A stretch of DNA of 18,506 nucleotides from Arenibacter sp963972175 (GCA_963972175.1 CAXAVP010000060.1:1-18506), one strand, 5' to 3'. Shown: positions 1 to 6,894, counted from the stretch's first letter. Notes: generated from the letters alone by a model not told the origin. Made by a program: numbers and translations.

Positions 1-1046
1 ATAAGGTTCTTTCCAAAAAAGGTAAGATCTTTCAACTTATCCAGGGACCATTGGTTGCCGTGGCAATAGGTATTATTTTCTTTGTTCTAACCCAAAACAA
101 TGCGTTTTTGTCCATTTCCTCCGACCACTTGGTAAGTGTACCCATCCCAGAGGATGCCGCATCATTTTTCGGGCAGTTCAGCTTTCCCAATTTTTCTGCC
201 ATCACCAACCCGGATGTATGGGTTACAGCTTTTACCATAGCATTGGTTGCCAGTCTTGAAACCCTTTTATGTGTGGAAGCGACCGATAAATTGGATCCAG
301 AGAAAAACGTAACCCCTACCAACCGTGAGCTTCTTGCCCAAGGGACTGGAAATATAATTTCCGGACTAATAGGAGGCCTCCCCATTACTCAGGTAATTGT
401 TAGGAGTTCTGCCAATGTTCAATCTGGTGGTAAGTCAAAACTATCGGCTATTATCCACGGTTTCCTACTGCTAATATCCGTTATTCTCATCCCAACATTA
501 TTGAATATGATTCCCTTGTCGGTTTTGGCGGCTATACTGTTTATAGTTGGTTTTAAATTGGCAAAACCAGCCCTTTTTGTTCAAATGTACAAATTGGGAT
601 GGAAGCAATTTGTGCCCTTTACGGTAACCGTTATGGGTATTATTTTTACTGATTTACTTGTTGGCATTAGCCTAGGTCTTCTAGTTGGAATTGTAGTAAT
701 TCTGTTGAAAAACTACCAAAATTCCCATTTCCTACATATTGAAGATGTAAGCAATGGAAAGCACAAGATAAAAATGACCCTGGCAGAGGAAGTTACCTTT
801 TTTAACAAAGGTGCCATCCTAAAAGAATTGGATAGCCTTCCGCGCGACACCTATTTAGAGTTGGATTTACTCAAGACCAGATATCTCGATGTTGATATTA
901 TTGAAATTCTGGACGATTTCTCGGTGAAGGCCAAAGAACGCAATATAGATATACAACTGGTCTCAAAACGCGGGGTAGTGGAAAACCCCGATAGTTTTAC
1001 CGAATTCTTTAGAACTAGGCCAAAATCCAAACTAAGTTTAAGTTAA
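1..1046 (+). CDS. SulP-family anion permease with C-terminal STAS domain (5' truncated by window edge)
   Basis: This is the C-terminal part of an inner-membrane SulP (SLC26-like) anion transporter. The reading frame is open to the left edge, with its first whole codon at base 3, so the real start lies outside the window and the TTG at 51 is not the start. The SulP core signature is clear: a NRELLAQGTGN stretch, then GGLPITQVIVRSSANV and SGGKSKLSAIIHG, followed by several hydrophobic helices (bases about 450-700). The last roughly 100 residues form a divergent STAS domain (bases about 750-1000) with the usual YLDVD strand-helix element. Its substrate cannot be read from sequence; sulfate, bicarbonate and other anions occur in the family. 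The carbonic anhydrase and BicA-like permease downstream favour bicarbonate. At the position where BicA has the Na+-ligand aspartate, this protein has a glutamate (SLETLL), so the two permeases here are different subtypes. The stop overlaps the next start by one base. Confidence 0.93.
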   Translation, partial: KVLSKKGKIFQLIQGPLVAVAIGIIFFVLTQNNAFLSISSDHLVSVPIPEDAASFFGQFSFPNFSAITNPDVWVTAFTIALVASLETLLCVEATDKLDPEKNVTPTNRELLAQGTGNIISGLIGGLPITQVIVRSSANVQSGGKSKLSAIIHGFLLLISVILIPTLLNMIPLSVLAAILFIVGFKLAKPALFVQMYKLGWKQFVPFTVTVMGIIFTDLLVGISLGLLVGIVVILLKNYQNSHFLHIEDVSNGKHKIKMTLAEEVTFFNKGAILKELDSLPRDTYLELDLLKTRYLDVDIIEILDDFSVKAKERNIDIQLVSKRGVVENPDSFTEFFRTRPKSKLSLS

Positions 1047-1897
1047 TGGGAGCGTTGAGAAACAAACAGCAAATAGCTGTAATCACAGATTTGGAGGGTG
1101 ACATATCATACCTTTTAAAAAGCGCTGTAAGTTTCGCTAAAATGATTAATGGGGAAATTCAGGTTTTAAGCGTAAAAAAACCCACCCAAGTAATTGGGAA
1201 AGGCAACCAATTATCTGCCATGCGCTCTATAAACCAAAACTATATTCTTACGGACAAACAAATAAAGAACATTGTTCAGCCCATAATGGAAAAATATAGT
1301 GTACCCATTAATTATTCCAGTACTTTTGGAAATATAAAAAGTGAAATTGAAAGATATCTAACAGCCAATAAACCCGACATTCTGGTGTTGGGAAGGCGCA
1401 AGAGCAAACCTTTTAATACAACAGATGACAGGATTATCAATTTTGTCCTAAGTATATTTGAAGGCACGATACTGATTGTTTCACCTAACAAAGGTCTTGA
1501 ACCAGGCAAAAAGATAGGCATAGGCTCCCTCAATTGTTCAGAGGCGGCCTTTGCCTCCTCTTTTACCAAGGACCTCTTTTTTAACACGAACAGCAGTTTA
1601 AAGTCGTTCAATCTATTGGAGACTTCAACTGTTAAACAAACAACCGGTAATATTTTAGGACGAAAGACCATCAATTATGTTTTTGATCACAGTGAGAATA
1701 CCGTAAAAAACCTTCCTAACTATCTATTGCAAAGTAAGGTTGATCTCTTATTTATGGAAAGAAATAAACGGGAAAAACTAAGCCTCAGCAAGTCAATTAG
1801 TCCGTATGATATAGTTAAGAAATCTGATATAAATCTTTTAATAATAGGTAAATCTTACACCTATTATCATTACAATACGAATTTAAAAATAGCATAA
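1046..1897 (+). CDS. Degenerate tandem universal stress protein (UspA-like)
   Basis: This 283-residue cytoplasmic protein has two alpha/beta repeats that look like universal stress protein domains. Domain 1 (about residues 8-146) opens with the strand IAVITDL and ends with PDILVLGRR followed by GTILIVSP. Domain 2 (about 155-275) ends with DLLFMER followed by DINLLIIG. The nucleotide-binding motif of ATP-binding Usps (G-x2-G-x9-G-S/T) is broken in both halves; domain 1 reads GRRK where GxxG is expected. It may therefore be a non-ATP-binding regulator. The start is fixed by the TAATG junction with the upstream permease, which implies translational coupling. Usp domains are found next to or fused with transporters in many bacteria, and a regulatory role on one or both permeases is my inference. 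The family call is good; the function is open. Confidence 0.75.
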   Translation: MGALRNKQQIAVITDLEGDISYLLKSAVSFAKMINGEIQVLSVKKPTQVIGKGNQLSAMRSINQNYILTDKQIKNIVQPIMEKYSVPINYSSTFGNIKSEIERYLTANKPDILVLGRRKSKPFNTTDDRIINFVLSIFEGTILIVSPNKGLEPGKKIGIGSLNCSEAAFASSFTKDLFFNTNSSLKSFNLLETSTVKQTTGNILGRKTINYVFDHSENTVKNLPNYLLQSKVDLLFMERNKREKLSLSKSISPYDIVKKSDINLLIIGKSYTYYHYNTNLKIA

Positions 1898-1916
1898 TTT
1901 AAATAAATTAATAAAT

Positions 1917-2546
1917 ATGAAAGCACATACAAAAGAAACCCAAGCCACAATGACTCCTGAAAAATCATTACAGTTTTTAAAGGAGGGCAACCAGCGGTTT
2001 CAAGACAACCTAAAGGCCAATAGAAACCTTCTTGAACAAGTAAATGACACCAGTGAAGGGCAATTTCCATTCGCCACCATCTTAAGCTGTATAGACTCTA
2101 GGGTTTCTGCCGAATTGGTCTTTGACCAAGGTCTTGGTGATATATTTAGCATTAGAATAGCGGGTAACTTTGTAAACGAGGATATTTTAGGAAGCATGGA
2201 GTTTGCTTGCAAACTTGCCGGGACCAAACTAATTGTTGTTTTGGGCCACACAAGCTGTGGTGCCGTAAAAGGGGCCTGCGACCACGCTAGATTGGGTAAC
2301 CTTACCGCCCTTATCAACAAGATTGAGCCAGCCGTAGAGGCGGTTACAGAACCTGCTGATGAGAGCCTGAGAAATTCCAAAAATCTGGAGTTTGTAGATA
2401 GAGTTGCCGAAAAGAACGTAAATTTAACCATTGAGAATTTACGTAAACAAAGTCCTGTTTTAGCCGAAATGGAAGAGAATGGGGAAATAAAAGTAGTTGG
2501 TGCCATGTACGATGTATCTAATGGCCAGGTTATTTTTTACGAATAA
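1917..2546 (+). CDS. Beta-class carbonic anhydrase
   Basis: This 209-residue enzyme interconverts CO2 and bicarbonate in the cytoplasm. All beta-class active-site residues are visible: zinc ligands C58, H111 and C114, and the D60-R62 dyad in CIDSR, with HTSCGAVKG following. Length is normal for the class (about 200-230). No signal peptide is seen, so it should be cytosolic. It begins 19 bases after the Usp-like gene, in an AT-rich gap without a Shine-Dalgarno, and is probably co-transcribed with it. The first ATG was chosen; an internal ATG at 1950 would still leave the catalytic core complete. Lying between two SulP permeases, its likely role is to equilibrate imported bicarbonate with CO2 for carboxylases or for pH control. 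The name can or cynT could apply, but sequence alone does not decide. Confidence 0.96.
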   Translation: MKAHTKETQATMTPEKSLQFLKEGNQRFQDNLKANRNLLEQVNDTSEGQFPFATILSCIDSRVSAELVFDQGLGDIFSIRIAGNFVNEDILGSMEFACKLAGTKLIVVLGHTSCGAVKGACDHARLGNLTALINKIEPAVEAVTEPADESLRNSKNLEFVDRVAEKNVNLTIENLRKQSPVLAEMEENGEIKVVGAMYDVSNGQVIFYE

Positions 2547-2560
2547 ACACCTCATATTAT

Positions 2561-2590
2561 AGAAGGCCAATGTAGCAACATTGGCCTTCT
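2561..2590 (+). terminator. Perfect hairpin after carbonic anhydrase gene
   Basis: A perfect 13-bp stem (AGAAGGCCAATGT pairing with ACATTGGCCTTCT) with a 4-base AGCA loop starts 14 bases after the carbonic anhydrase stop. Only a weak T-stretch follows (TTCTAATT). It could be a full terminator, a partial one, or an mRNA-stabilising structure between the anhydrase and the downstream permease. Confidence 0.6.
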
Positions 2591-2597
2591 AATTACT

Positions 2598-2616
2598 GAA
2601 ACCAAGGATTGGTTTC
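2598..2616 (+). other. Second short inverted repeat in the gap before the BicA-like gene
   Basis: GAAACCAA and TTGGTTTC form a perfect 8-bp inverted repeat around GGA. It lies 7 bases after the 13-bp hairpin and 34 bases before the permease start. In RNA the 3-base loop is tight but possible. It could be part of a leader or an operator; nothing in the sequence decides between these. Confidence 0.4.
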
Positions 2617-2650
2617 TAGCTTAAACTAAACGAATACTAAATTCAATCTT

Positions 2651-4531
2651 ATGAAAAATCTATTTTCACATTTTAGAGGAGACCTTTTTGGAGGAATTAC
2701 CGCTGGTATTGTTGCCCTTCCATTAGCTTTAGCTTTTGGTGTAAGTTCTGGACTGGGACCAAGTGCCGGACTTTACGGAGCCATATTCATCAGTTTCTTT
2801 GCTGCGCTTTTTGGCGGTACCAATACTCAAATTTCTGGCCCAACGGCTCCAATGACTGCCGTAAGTATGGTAGTTATTGCCGGGATCGTAGCCCTAAATG
2901 ATGGAAGTATAGAGAAAGCACTTCCCGCCATTCTTCTTGTTTTCTTATTGGCTGGCCTTATGCAAATTGGACTTGGTCTTTTAGGAATTGGCAAGTACAT
3001 CCGCTATATCCCCTACCCAGTGGTTTCCGGCTTTATGACTGCAATAGGGGTAATTATATTGGTTACCCAGATTCTTCCCGCAGTAGGCTATTACCCAAAA
3101 GAAGACGTGGATTTTGTATCCCAATACAAACCAATGGCCGAGGAAATAATATTGGAAAATATTTTAAAAGAAGAGGCTGGCGAAGGCATTCTGGTTTTGG
3201 AAGACTTTGAAGAAACTATAAAACGTTCCTCAAGCATTACCCAGGATGATGTGATGAAAGAAGCTGCAACCTTGGCCAAAAGTGAGGCCTCAGGGGTTTT
3301 TGGCACTATCAAAGTACTTCCCAGGGCCATGCAAAACATCAATTGGCTAGAGCTTATCCTAGCCCTTGCAACAATAGCCATTATTTATGGCTTTAAAAAA
3401 ATTACAACCGCCATTCCAAGTGCCTTGGTAGCCCTAATTGTTGTTTCTGGCGTGGCATACGGGTTTGGACTCAACTACCGCCCTATAGAGGAAATCCCCA
3501 GTGGCTTCCCTGTACCCAACTTGGATATATTCACCGGTTTTCAACTTAATTCGATAACCCCATATATATTCACCGCTCTAACCTTGGCCCTTTTAGGAGC
3601 TATAGACTCCCTTTTAACCTCCGTTGTAGCGGACAACATGACCAAAACTAAGCACAAGCCCAACAAAGAGCTTGTAGGCCAGGGTATAGGTAACAGTATA
3701 GCCGCTATTTTTGGAGGAATTCCCGGAGCCGGTGCCACCATTCGTACCGTAGTAAATATAAATGCCGGGGGCAAGACACGGTTATCGGGGATGATTGCAG
3801 GTGTTCTGCTATTGGTAATTCTTCTTGCCTTGGGCCCAATTGCGTCGCAAATACCCGCAGCTGTACTAGCCGGTATTTTGGTTACCGTAGGTATAGGTGT
3901 AATGGACTACAAAGGCTTAAAAGCCATACCTAGTTTACCTAAAGATGTAAGCCTAGGCCCTATAAAATTGAGTTCAGAAGTAATGATAATGCTTGTGGTA
4001 CTCGTACTTTCTTCAGTATGGAATTTGGTTTATGCCGTGGGTGTTGGCCTGGTTATAGCCTCCCTAATGTTTATGAAAAAAATGGGCGACCTAACAGCCG
4101 AAAGATCGGATGTGAAAACCTTGGTGCATGAAAAAGGATGGGCAGATGAAGCCAATTTTCCACAACATTTAAAGGAAAAAGTATTTATAAAACACATTAA
4201 AGGACCTCTTTTCTTTGGTTCTACCAGTGACTTTCAAGTTCTGGCAGATCAGATTCCAAGAACGGCCTCTACGGTTATTATCCGTATGGACCGTATGCAG
4301 TATATGGATCAATCTGGCCTGTATACTTTAGAAGATGTACTTATTGATTTATACAATTCCAATATTGAGGTATTATTGGTAGATGTACTGGATCAACCAC
4401 GCTATATGATGGAACGTGTAGATATAATACCCGATTTGATACCAAAAGAACACATATTTGACACCTTTGATGAGTGTATAAAATACTTGGATCATAAGAA
4501 CAACAACAAGCGGGTTGAAGCTTCGGCTTAG
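2651..4531 (+). CDS. BicA-like SulP bicarbonate permease with STAS domain
   Basis: This 626-residue inner-membrane protein probably imports bicarbonate with Na+. From recalled BicA sequence, it matches along the membrane core: FRGDLFGGITAGIVALPLA at the start, LLTSVVADNMTKTKHKPNKE in the middle, then IPGAGATIRTVVN. The residues I recall as BicA Na+ ligands (D258, T262 and the G-A-T turn) correspond here to D319, T323 and G361-A362-T363. About 12-14 membrane helices fill residues 1-470, and a STAS domain follows (about 510-620, with MDQSGLYTLEDV). An acidic insert of about 65 residues (150-214) splits an otherwise BicA-like loop after TM5. The gene follows the carbonic anhydrase after 104 bases with two hairpins, so it may have its own promoter; no clear -7 element is seen. 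The SulP call is certain; bicarbonate as substrate is likely but inferred. Confidence 0.93.
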   Translation: MKNLFSHFRGDLFGGITAGIVALPLALAFGVSSGLGPSAGLYGAIFISFFAALFGGTNTQISGPTAPMTAVSMVVIAGIVALNDGSIEKALPAILLVFLLAGLMQIGLGLLGIGKYIRYIPYPVVSGFMTAIGVIILVTQILPAVGYYPKEDVDFVSQYKPMAEEIILENILKEEAGEGILVLEDFEETIKRSSSITQDDVMKEAATLAKSEASGVFGTIKVLPRAMQNINWLELILALATIAIIYGFKKITTAIPSALVALIVVSGVAYGFGLNYRPIEEIPSGFPVPNLDIFTGFQLNSITPYIFTALTLALLGAIDSLLTSVVADNMTKTKHKPNKELVGQGIGNSIAAIFGGIPGAGATIRTVVNINAGGKTRLSGMIAGVLLLVILLALGPIASQIPAAVLAGILVTVGIGVMDYKGLKAIPSLPKDVSLGPIKLSSEVMIMLVVLVLSSVWNLVYAVGVGLVIASLMFMKKMGDLTAERSDVKTLVHEKGWADEANFPQHLKEKVFIKHIKGPLFFGSTSDFQVLADQIPRTASTVIIRMDRMQYMDQSGLYTLEDVLIDLYNSNIEVLLVDVLDQPRYMMERVDIIPDLIPKEHIFDTFDECIKYLDHKNNNKRVEASA

Positions 4532-4567
4532 GTAGTAAACCAATTTATGATGAAATATGTAGTCGGT

Positions 4568-4599
4568 AATGCCGTAAATATCTTAAATTTGCGGCATTA
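4568..4599 (+). repeat. Inverted repeat spanning the pheS promoter
   Basis: TAATGCCGTAAAT and ATTTGCGGCATTA form a 13-bp arm pair with one G-T wobble and a short AT-rich centre; flanking CGG and CCG could extend it past a bulged G. It can be read as a terminator for the upstream permease, but no T-run follows. The right arm includes the end of the -7 element and the likely transcription start, so an operator role is also possible. Confidence 0.45.
4584..4591 (+). promoter_or_regulatory. Bacteroidetes -7 element before pheS
   Basis: TAAATTTG matches the TAnnTTTG consensus exactly and lies 18 bases before the pheS ATG, implying a leader of only about 12-15 bases. No clear -33 TTG is seen at the usual distance. 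The element lies in the 3' half of an inverted repeat (4568-4599). Confidence 0.65.
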
Positions 4600-4609
4600 G
4601 CCGAACAAC

Positions 4610-5629
4610 ATGATCGATACTATAAAAAATCACATTAGAGAGGTAGAACAATTTACTGCCACCACTAAGGAAGAACTGGAAAGTTTCCGTATAAAATACT
4701 TAAGTAAAAAGGGACTTTTAAACGATTTTTTCTCCGAATTCAAGAATGTTCCCAATGAACAGAAAAAGGAATTTGGGCAGATAATAAACCAACTTAAGAC
4801 GCTTGCCACTGACAAGGTTACTACCCTTAAGCAGGCTCTTGAAAACAAGCAGGAAGAAAAAGGTATTTACGGGGATTTAACAAGACCAGGGGAACCCTTA
4901 CAGCTAGGTACACGCCACCCTATCTCCATAGTCAAAAATCAGATAATCGAAATTTTTTCGAGAATAGGCTTCAATGTTTCCGAAGGTCCTGAAATAGAGG
5001 ATGATTGGCATAATTTTACGGCTTTGAACCTCCCGGAATATCACCCGGCCAGGGACATGCAGGATACTTTTTTCATACAGACCGACCCTGATATTCTACT
5101 TCGTACCCACACCTCATCGGTACAGGTACGCTATATGGAAAACAACAAGCCGCCTATACGGACCATTTCTCCGGGCAGGGTGTATAGAAACGAGGCCATA
5201 TCGGCAAGATCACATTGCTTTTTCCATCAGGTTGAAGGCCTGTACATAGACAAGGATGTATCATTTGCCGATCTTAAACAAACCTTACAATTTTTTACCA
5301 CCGAGCTTTTTGGTAAATCCAAGATTAGGCTTAGACCATCCTATTTTCCCTTTACGGAACCAAGTGCCGAGGTAGACGTGTATTGGGGGCTTGAAACCGA
5401 AACAGATTACAAGATGACCAAAGGTACCGGTTGGCTGGAAATCATGGGTTGTGGCATGGTAGATCCCAACGTTCTCACCAATTGTGGTATAGATGCCAAT
5501 GAGTACTCCGGATTTGCTTTTGGAATGGGTATAGACCGAATTGCCCTATTGCTACATCAAATTTCCGATATTCGCCTTTTAAGTGAAAATGACCTGCGTT
5601 TCTTAAATCAGTTCAAGAGCACCTTTTAG
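4610..5629 (+). CDS. pheS: Phenylalanine--tRNA ligase alpha subunit
   Basis: This 339-residue cytoplasmic protein is the catalytic subunit of the (alpha-beta)2 enzyme that charges tRNA-Phe. Residues 1-90 form the N-terminal coiled-coil arm that contacts tRNA. The class II synthetase core follows: motif 1 region around residues 105-135 (RIGFNVSEGPEIEDDWHNF), motif 2 around 205-210 (FHQVEG), and motif 3 as GMGIDR (305-310) followed by IALLLHQ. Length matches the family (E. coli 327). The beta subunit gene pheT is not adjacent. A -7 element 18 bases upstream supports the chosen start and independent transcription. Confidence 0.98.
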   Translation: MIDTIKNHIREVEQFTATTKEELESFRIKYLSKKGLLNDFFSEFKNVPNEQKKEFGQIINQLKTLATDKVTTLKQALENKQEEKGIYGDLTRPGEPLQLGTRHPISIVKNQIIEIFSRIGFNVSEGPEIEDDWHNFTALNLPEYHPARDMQDTFFIQTDPDILLRTHTSSVQVRYMENNKPPIRTISPGRVYRNEAISARSHCFFHQVEGLYIDKDVSFADLKQTLQFFTTELFGKSKIRLRPSYFPFTEPSAEVDVYWGLETETDYKMTKGTGWLEIMGCGMVDPNVLTNCGIDANEYSGFAFGMGIDRIALLLHQISDIRLLSENDLRFLNQFKSTF

Positions 5630-5697
5630 GTCGCAATCCGCTTGTAGATAGAAAGGCCAATCAAAATATAAATAATACAGAGGGCAAGTACAAACAA
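5626..5697 (-). other. Possible 23-codon membrane peptide or gene remnant
   Basis: On the minus strand a TTG-initiated frame of 23 codons encodes a single hydrophobic helix with a basic C-terminal tail (LALCIIYILIGL, then SIYKRIAT). It ends convergently, overlapping the pheS stop. The codon before the TTG is TAG, so it cannot be longer in this frame. The composition looks like the C-terminus of a small membrane protein, but the weak start and short length make a decayed gene or a chance frame equally likely. Confidence 0.2.
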
Positions 5698-5762
5698 CTA
5701 CTATTGGCACAAATTAAATTACGCCCTTCGCTCCTAAGGGGATTCTAAAAAATTGGGTTAAA

Positions 5763-6158
5763 GTGAAAAAAGATATAGAAATTCCTATTGCAAAAGATGT
5801 TCATGTAGCCATTGTACATGAATGGAATTCAGAATTTTTGGAAAAAAACTGGAACGCCTATATTATCAATGATAGGAATACCGTCATCGAGGCTGTGATC
5901 ATTGTGTCCAACGGTTATGAAGGAGATAGAAAAACCTCTACTATGCGCCATGGTTTGGGCGATATTGCCGCTAAGGACTTCAAAAAAATAGAAGTACTTC
6001 AAGAAGATGTCCTAGCCTTTAACAATGAGTTTTTTGTAACTTACTTTGCCGATGACAAGTTATATGAAAAACGTTACTTGTTTGAAAAACATTCCATTAA
6101 TGAATCCAATGCCGTATCCCTGCCGGTGATGGACCTACAGGGTGTTATGACCAAGTAG
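5763..6158 (+). CDS. Conserved hypothetical protein, 131 residues
   Basis: I do not recognise a characterised family. The product is 131 residues, soluble, without signal peptide, Cys pairs or membrane segments. It has alternating strands (VHVAIVHEW, NAYIINDR, VIEAVIIVSNGY) and a central STMRHGLG element, which suggests a small beta-rich cytosolic fold. Similar short proteins downstream of pheS occur, as I recall, in other flavobacteria, sometimes mislabelled as PheS-related. The start is GTG at 5763: the frame has no ATG between the upstream in-frame TAA (5715) and this codon, and no methionine near the N-terminus downstream. The 133-base gap to pheS suggests a separate promoter, but no TAnnTTTG is present. 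Confidence 0.8.
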   Translation: MKKDIEIPIAKDVHVAIVHEWNSEFLEKNWNAYIINDRNTVIEAVIIVSNGYEGDRKTSTMRHGLGDIAAKDFKKIEVLQEDVLAFNNEFFVTYFADDKLYEKRYLFEKHSINESNAVSLPVMDLQGVMTK

Positions 6159-6280
6159 CAAACCCCTTCAATATCACACAGATAGTATAGCTACACCCTA
6201 CCCGTTATACATTGGAGCTAGCGGGAGAAAAAAGATAATCCCTTCGCTTTTTATCGTATTTAACAAAACTTTAATTTCGT

Positions 6281-6308
6281 TTAGTTCGGTTTGTTCAGAA
6301 CTAACAAA
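6281..6308 (+). promoter_or_regulatory. Probable operator of the efflux regulator (TTnGTTC half-sites)
   Basis: Three TTnGTTC half-sites are packed here: TTAGTTC (6281-6287), TTTGTTC (6290-6296) and the inverted GAACTAA (6298-6304). The second and third form a 15-bp near-palindrome centred on A6297 with a perfect GTTCAGAAC core. The first and third form a perfect 7-bp arm pair 10 bases apart. TTTGTT (6290-6295) also pairs with AACAAA (6303-6308). The cluster abuts the -7 element, so a bound dimer would block RNA polymerase. Autoregulation by the adjacent winged-helix protein is the natural reading. Confidence 0.6.
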
Positions 6309-6316
6309 TACTTTTG
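6309..6316 (+). promoter_or_regulatory. Bacteroidetes -7 element before the efflux operon
   Basis: TACTTTTG is an exact TAnnTTTG match, about 62 bases before the regulator start. A TTTG at 6290-6293 could be the -33 element, although the 15-base spacing is shorter than usual. The site directly follows the half-site cluster. Confidence 0.6.
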
Positions 6317-6378
6317 CGCCTTGTATTACTGTTCATCGATCATTTGTATTCGAAAAATCGTAATAAAAAAGACTTAAC

Positions 6379-6882
6379 ATGAAACAGAACATCTGCGAGA
6401 AAAAAATGTCCTTAGTTGAAAAACTAGGTGTTCATTTGGAAGATAGGGAGCAATTGGCCCCTGTTGCAGCACGTATTTTGGCCTATATAATCCTTACGGG
6501 AAAGAAAGGATCCACTTTTGAAGATATGGTCACTATACTATGTGCCAGCAAAAGTACTATTTCTACACATCTTAATCATTTACAGGACTTAAATAAAATT
6601 GAGTATTTCACCAAGACCGGAGACCGCAAAAAATACTTTGTCATCAATAAAGGCATGATTGTACACCATATCGACAGCATGGTAAATAAGTGGGGGCAAG
6701 AGCGTGAAATGCACTTGGAATTGAAAGATTACAAAGAAACCATAAACAACAATAAAATTGAAAATGAGGATGAAAAATTCGATTTAAGTTTTCACGATGA
6801 CTACATCAAATTCATAAATGGAGCAATAGCTTCGGTACAGGAATTAAGGACAAAATTAACTGACAATAAATTCAATATCTAA
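6379..6882 (+). CDS. GbsR/MarR-type winged-helix regulator of the efflux operon
   Basis: This 167-residue DNA-binding protein is probably a dimeric repressor of the downstream efflux genes and of itself. Residues about 25-95 form the winged helix: RILAYIILTG, FEDMVTILCASKSTISTHLNHLQ (recognition helix) and the wing IEYFTKTGDRKKYF. The C-terminal half (about 100-160) is helical and charged, fitting a dimerisation coiled coil. The pattern matches the GbsR-like branch of the MarR superfamily, common before RND operons in Bacteroidetes. The second gene starts 12 bases after its stop. The first ATG lacks a Shine-Dalgarno; M10 is an alternative start that would spare the DNA-binding domain. Its ligand is unknown. 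Confidence 0.85.
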   Translation: MKQNICEKKMSLVEKLGVHLEDREQLAPVAARILAYIILTGKKGSTFEDMVTILCASKSTISTHLNHLQDLNKIEYFTKTGDRKKYFVINKGMIVHHIDSMVNKWGQEREMHLELKDYKETINNNKIENEDEKFDLSFHDDYIKFINGAIASVQELRTKLTDNKFNI

Positions 6883-6894
6883 TCTCAAATAAAA

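Noticed and set aside
51..53. TTG as start of the first permease
   Set aside because: The frame is open to the window edge and upstream codons (KKGKIFQLIQGP) continue SulP-like sequence, so the gene is simply cut by the window.
2000..2506. 168-codon open frame on the minus strand
   Set aside because: It lies wholly inside the carbonic anhydrase gene, whose catalytic motifs are intact on the + strand; the antisense product has no recognisable features.
6185..6222. TAGCT/AGCTA and CCCG/CGGG pairings as a terminator after the 131-residue gene
   Set aside because: Stems are only 4-5 bp with long loops and no T-run.
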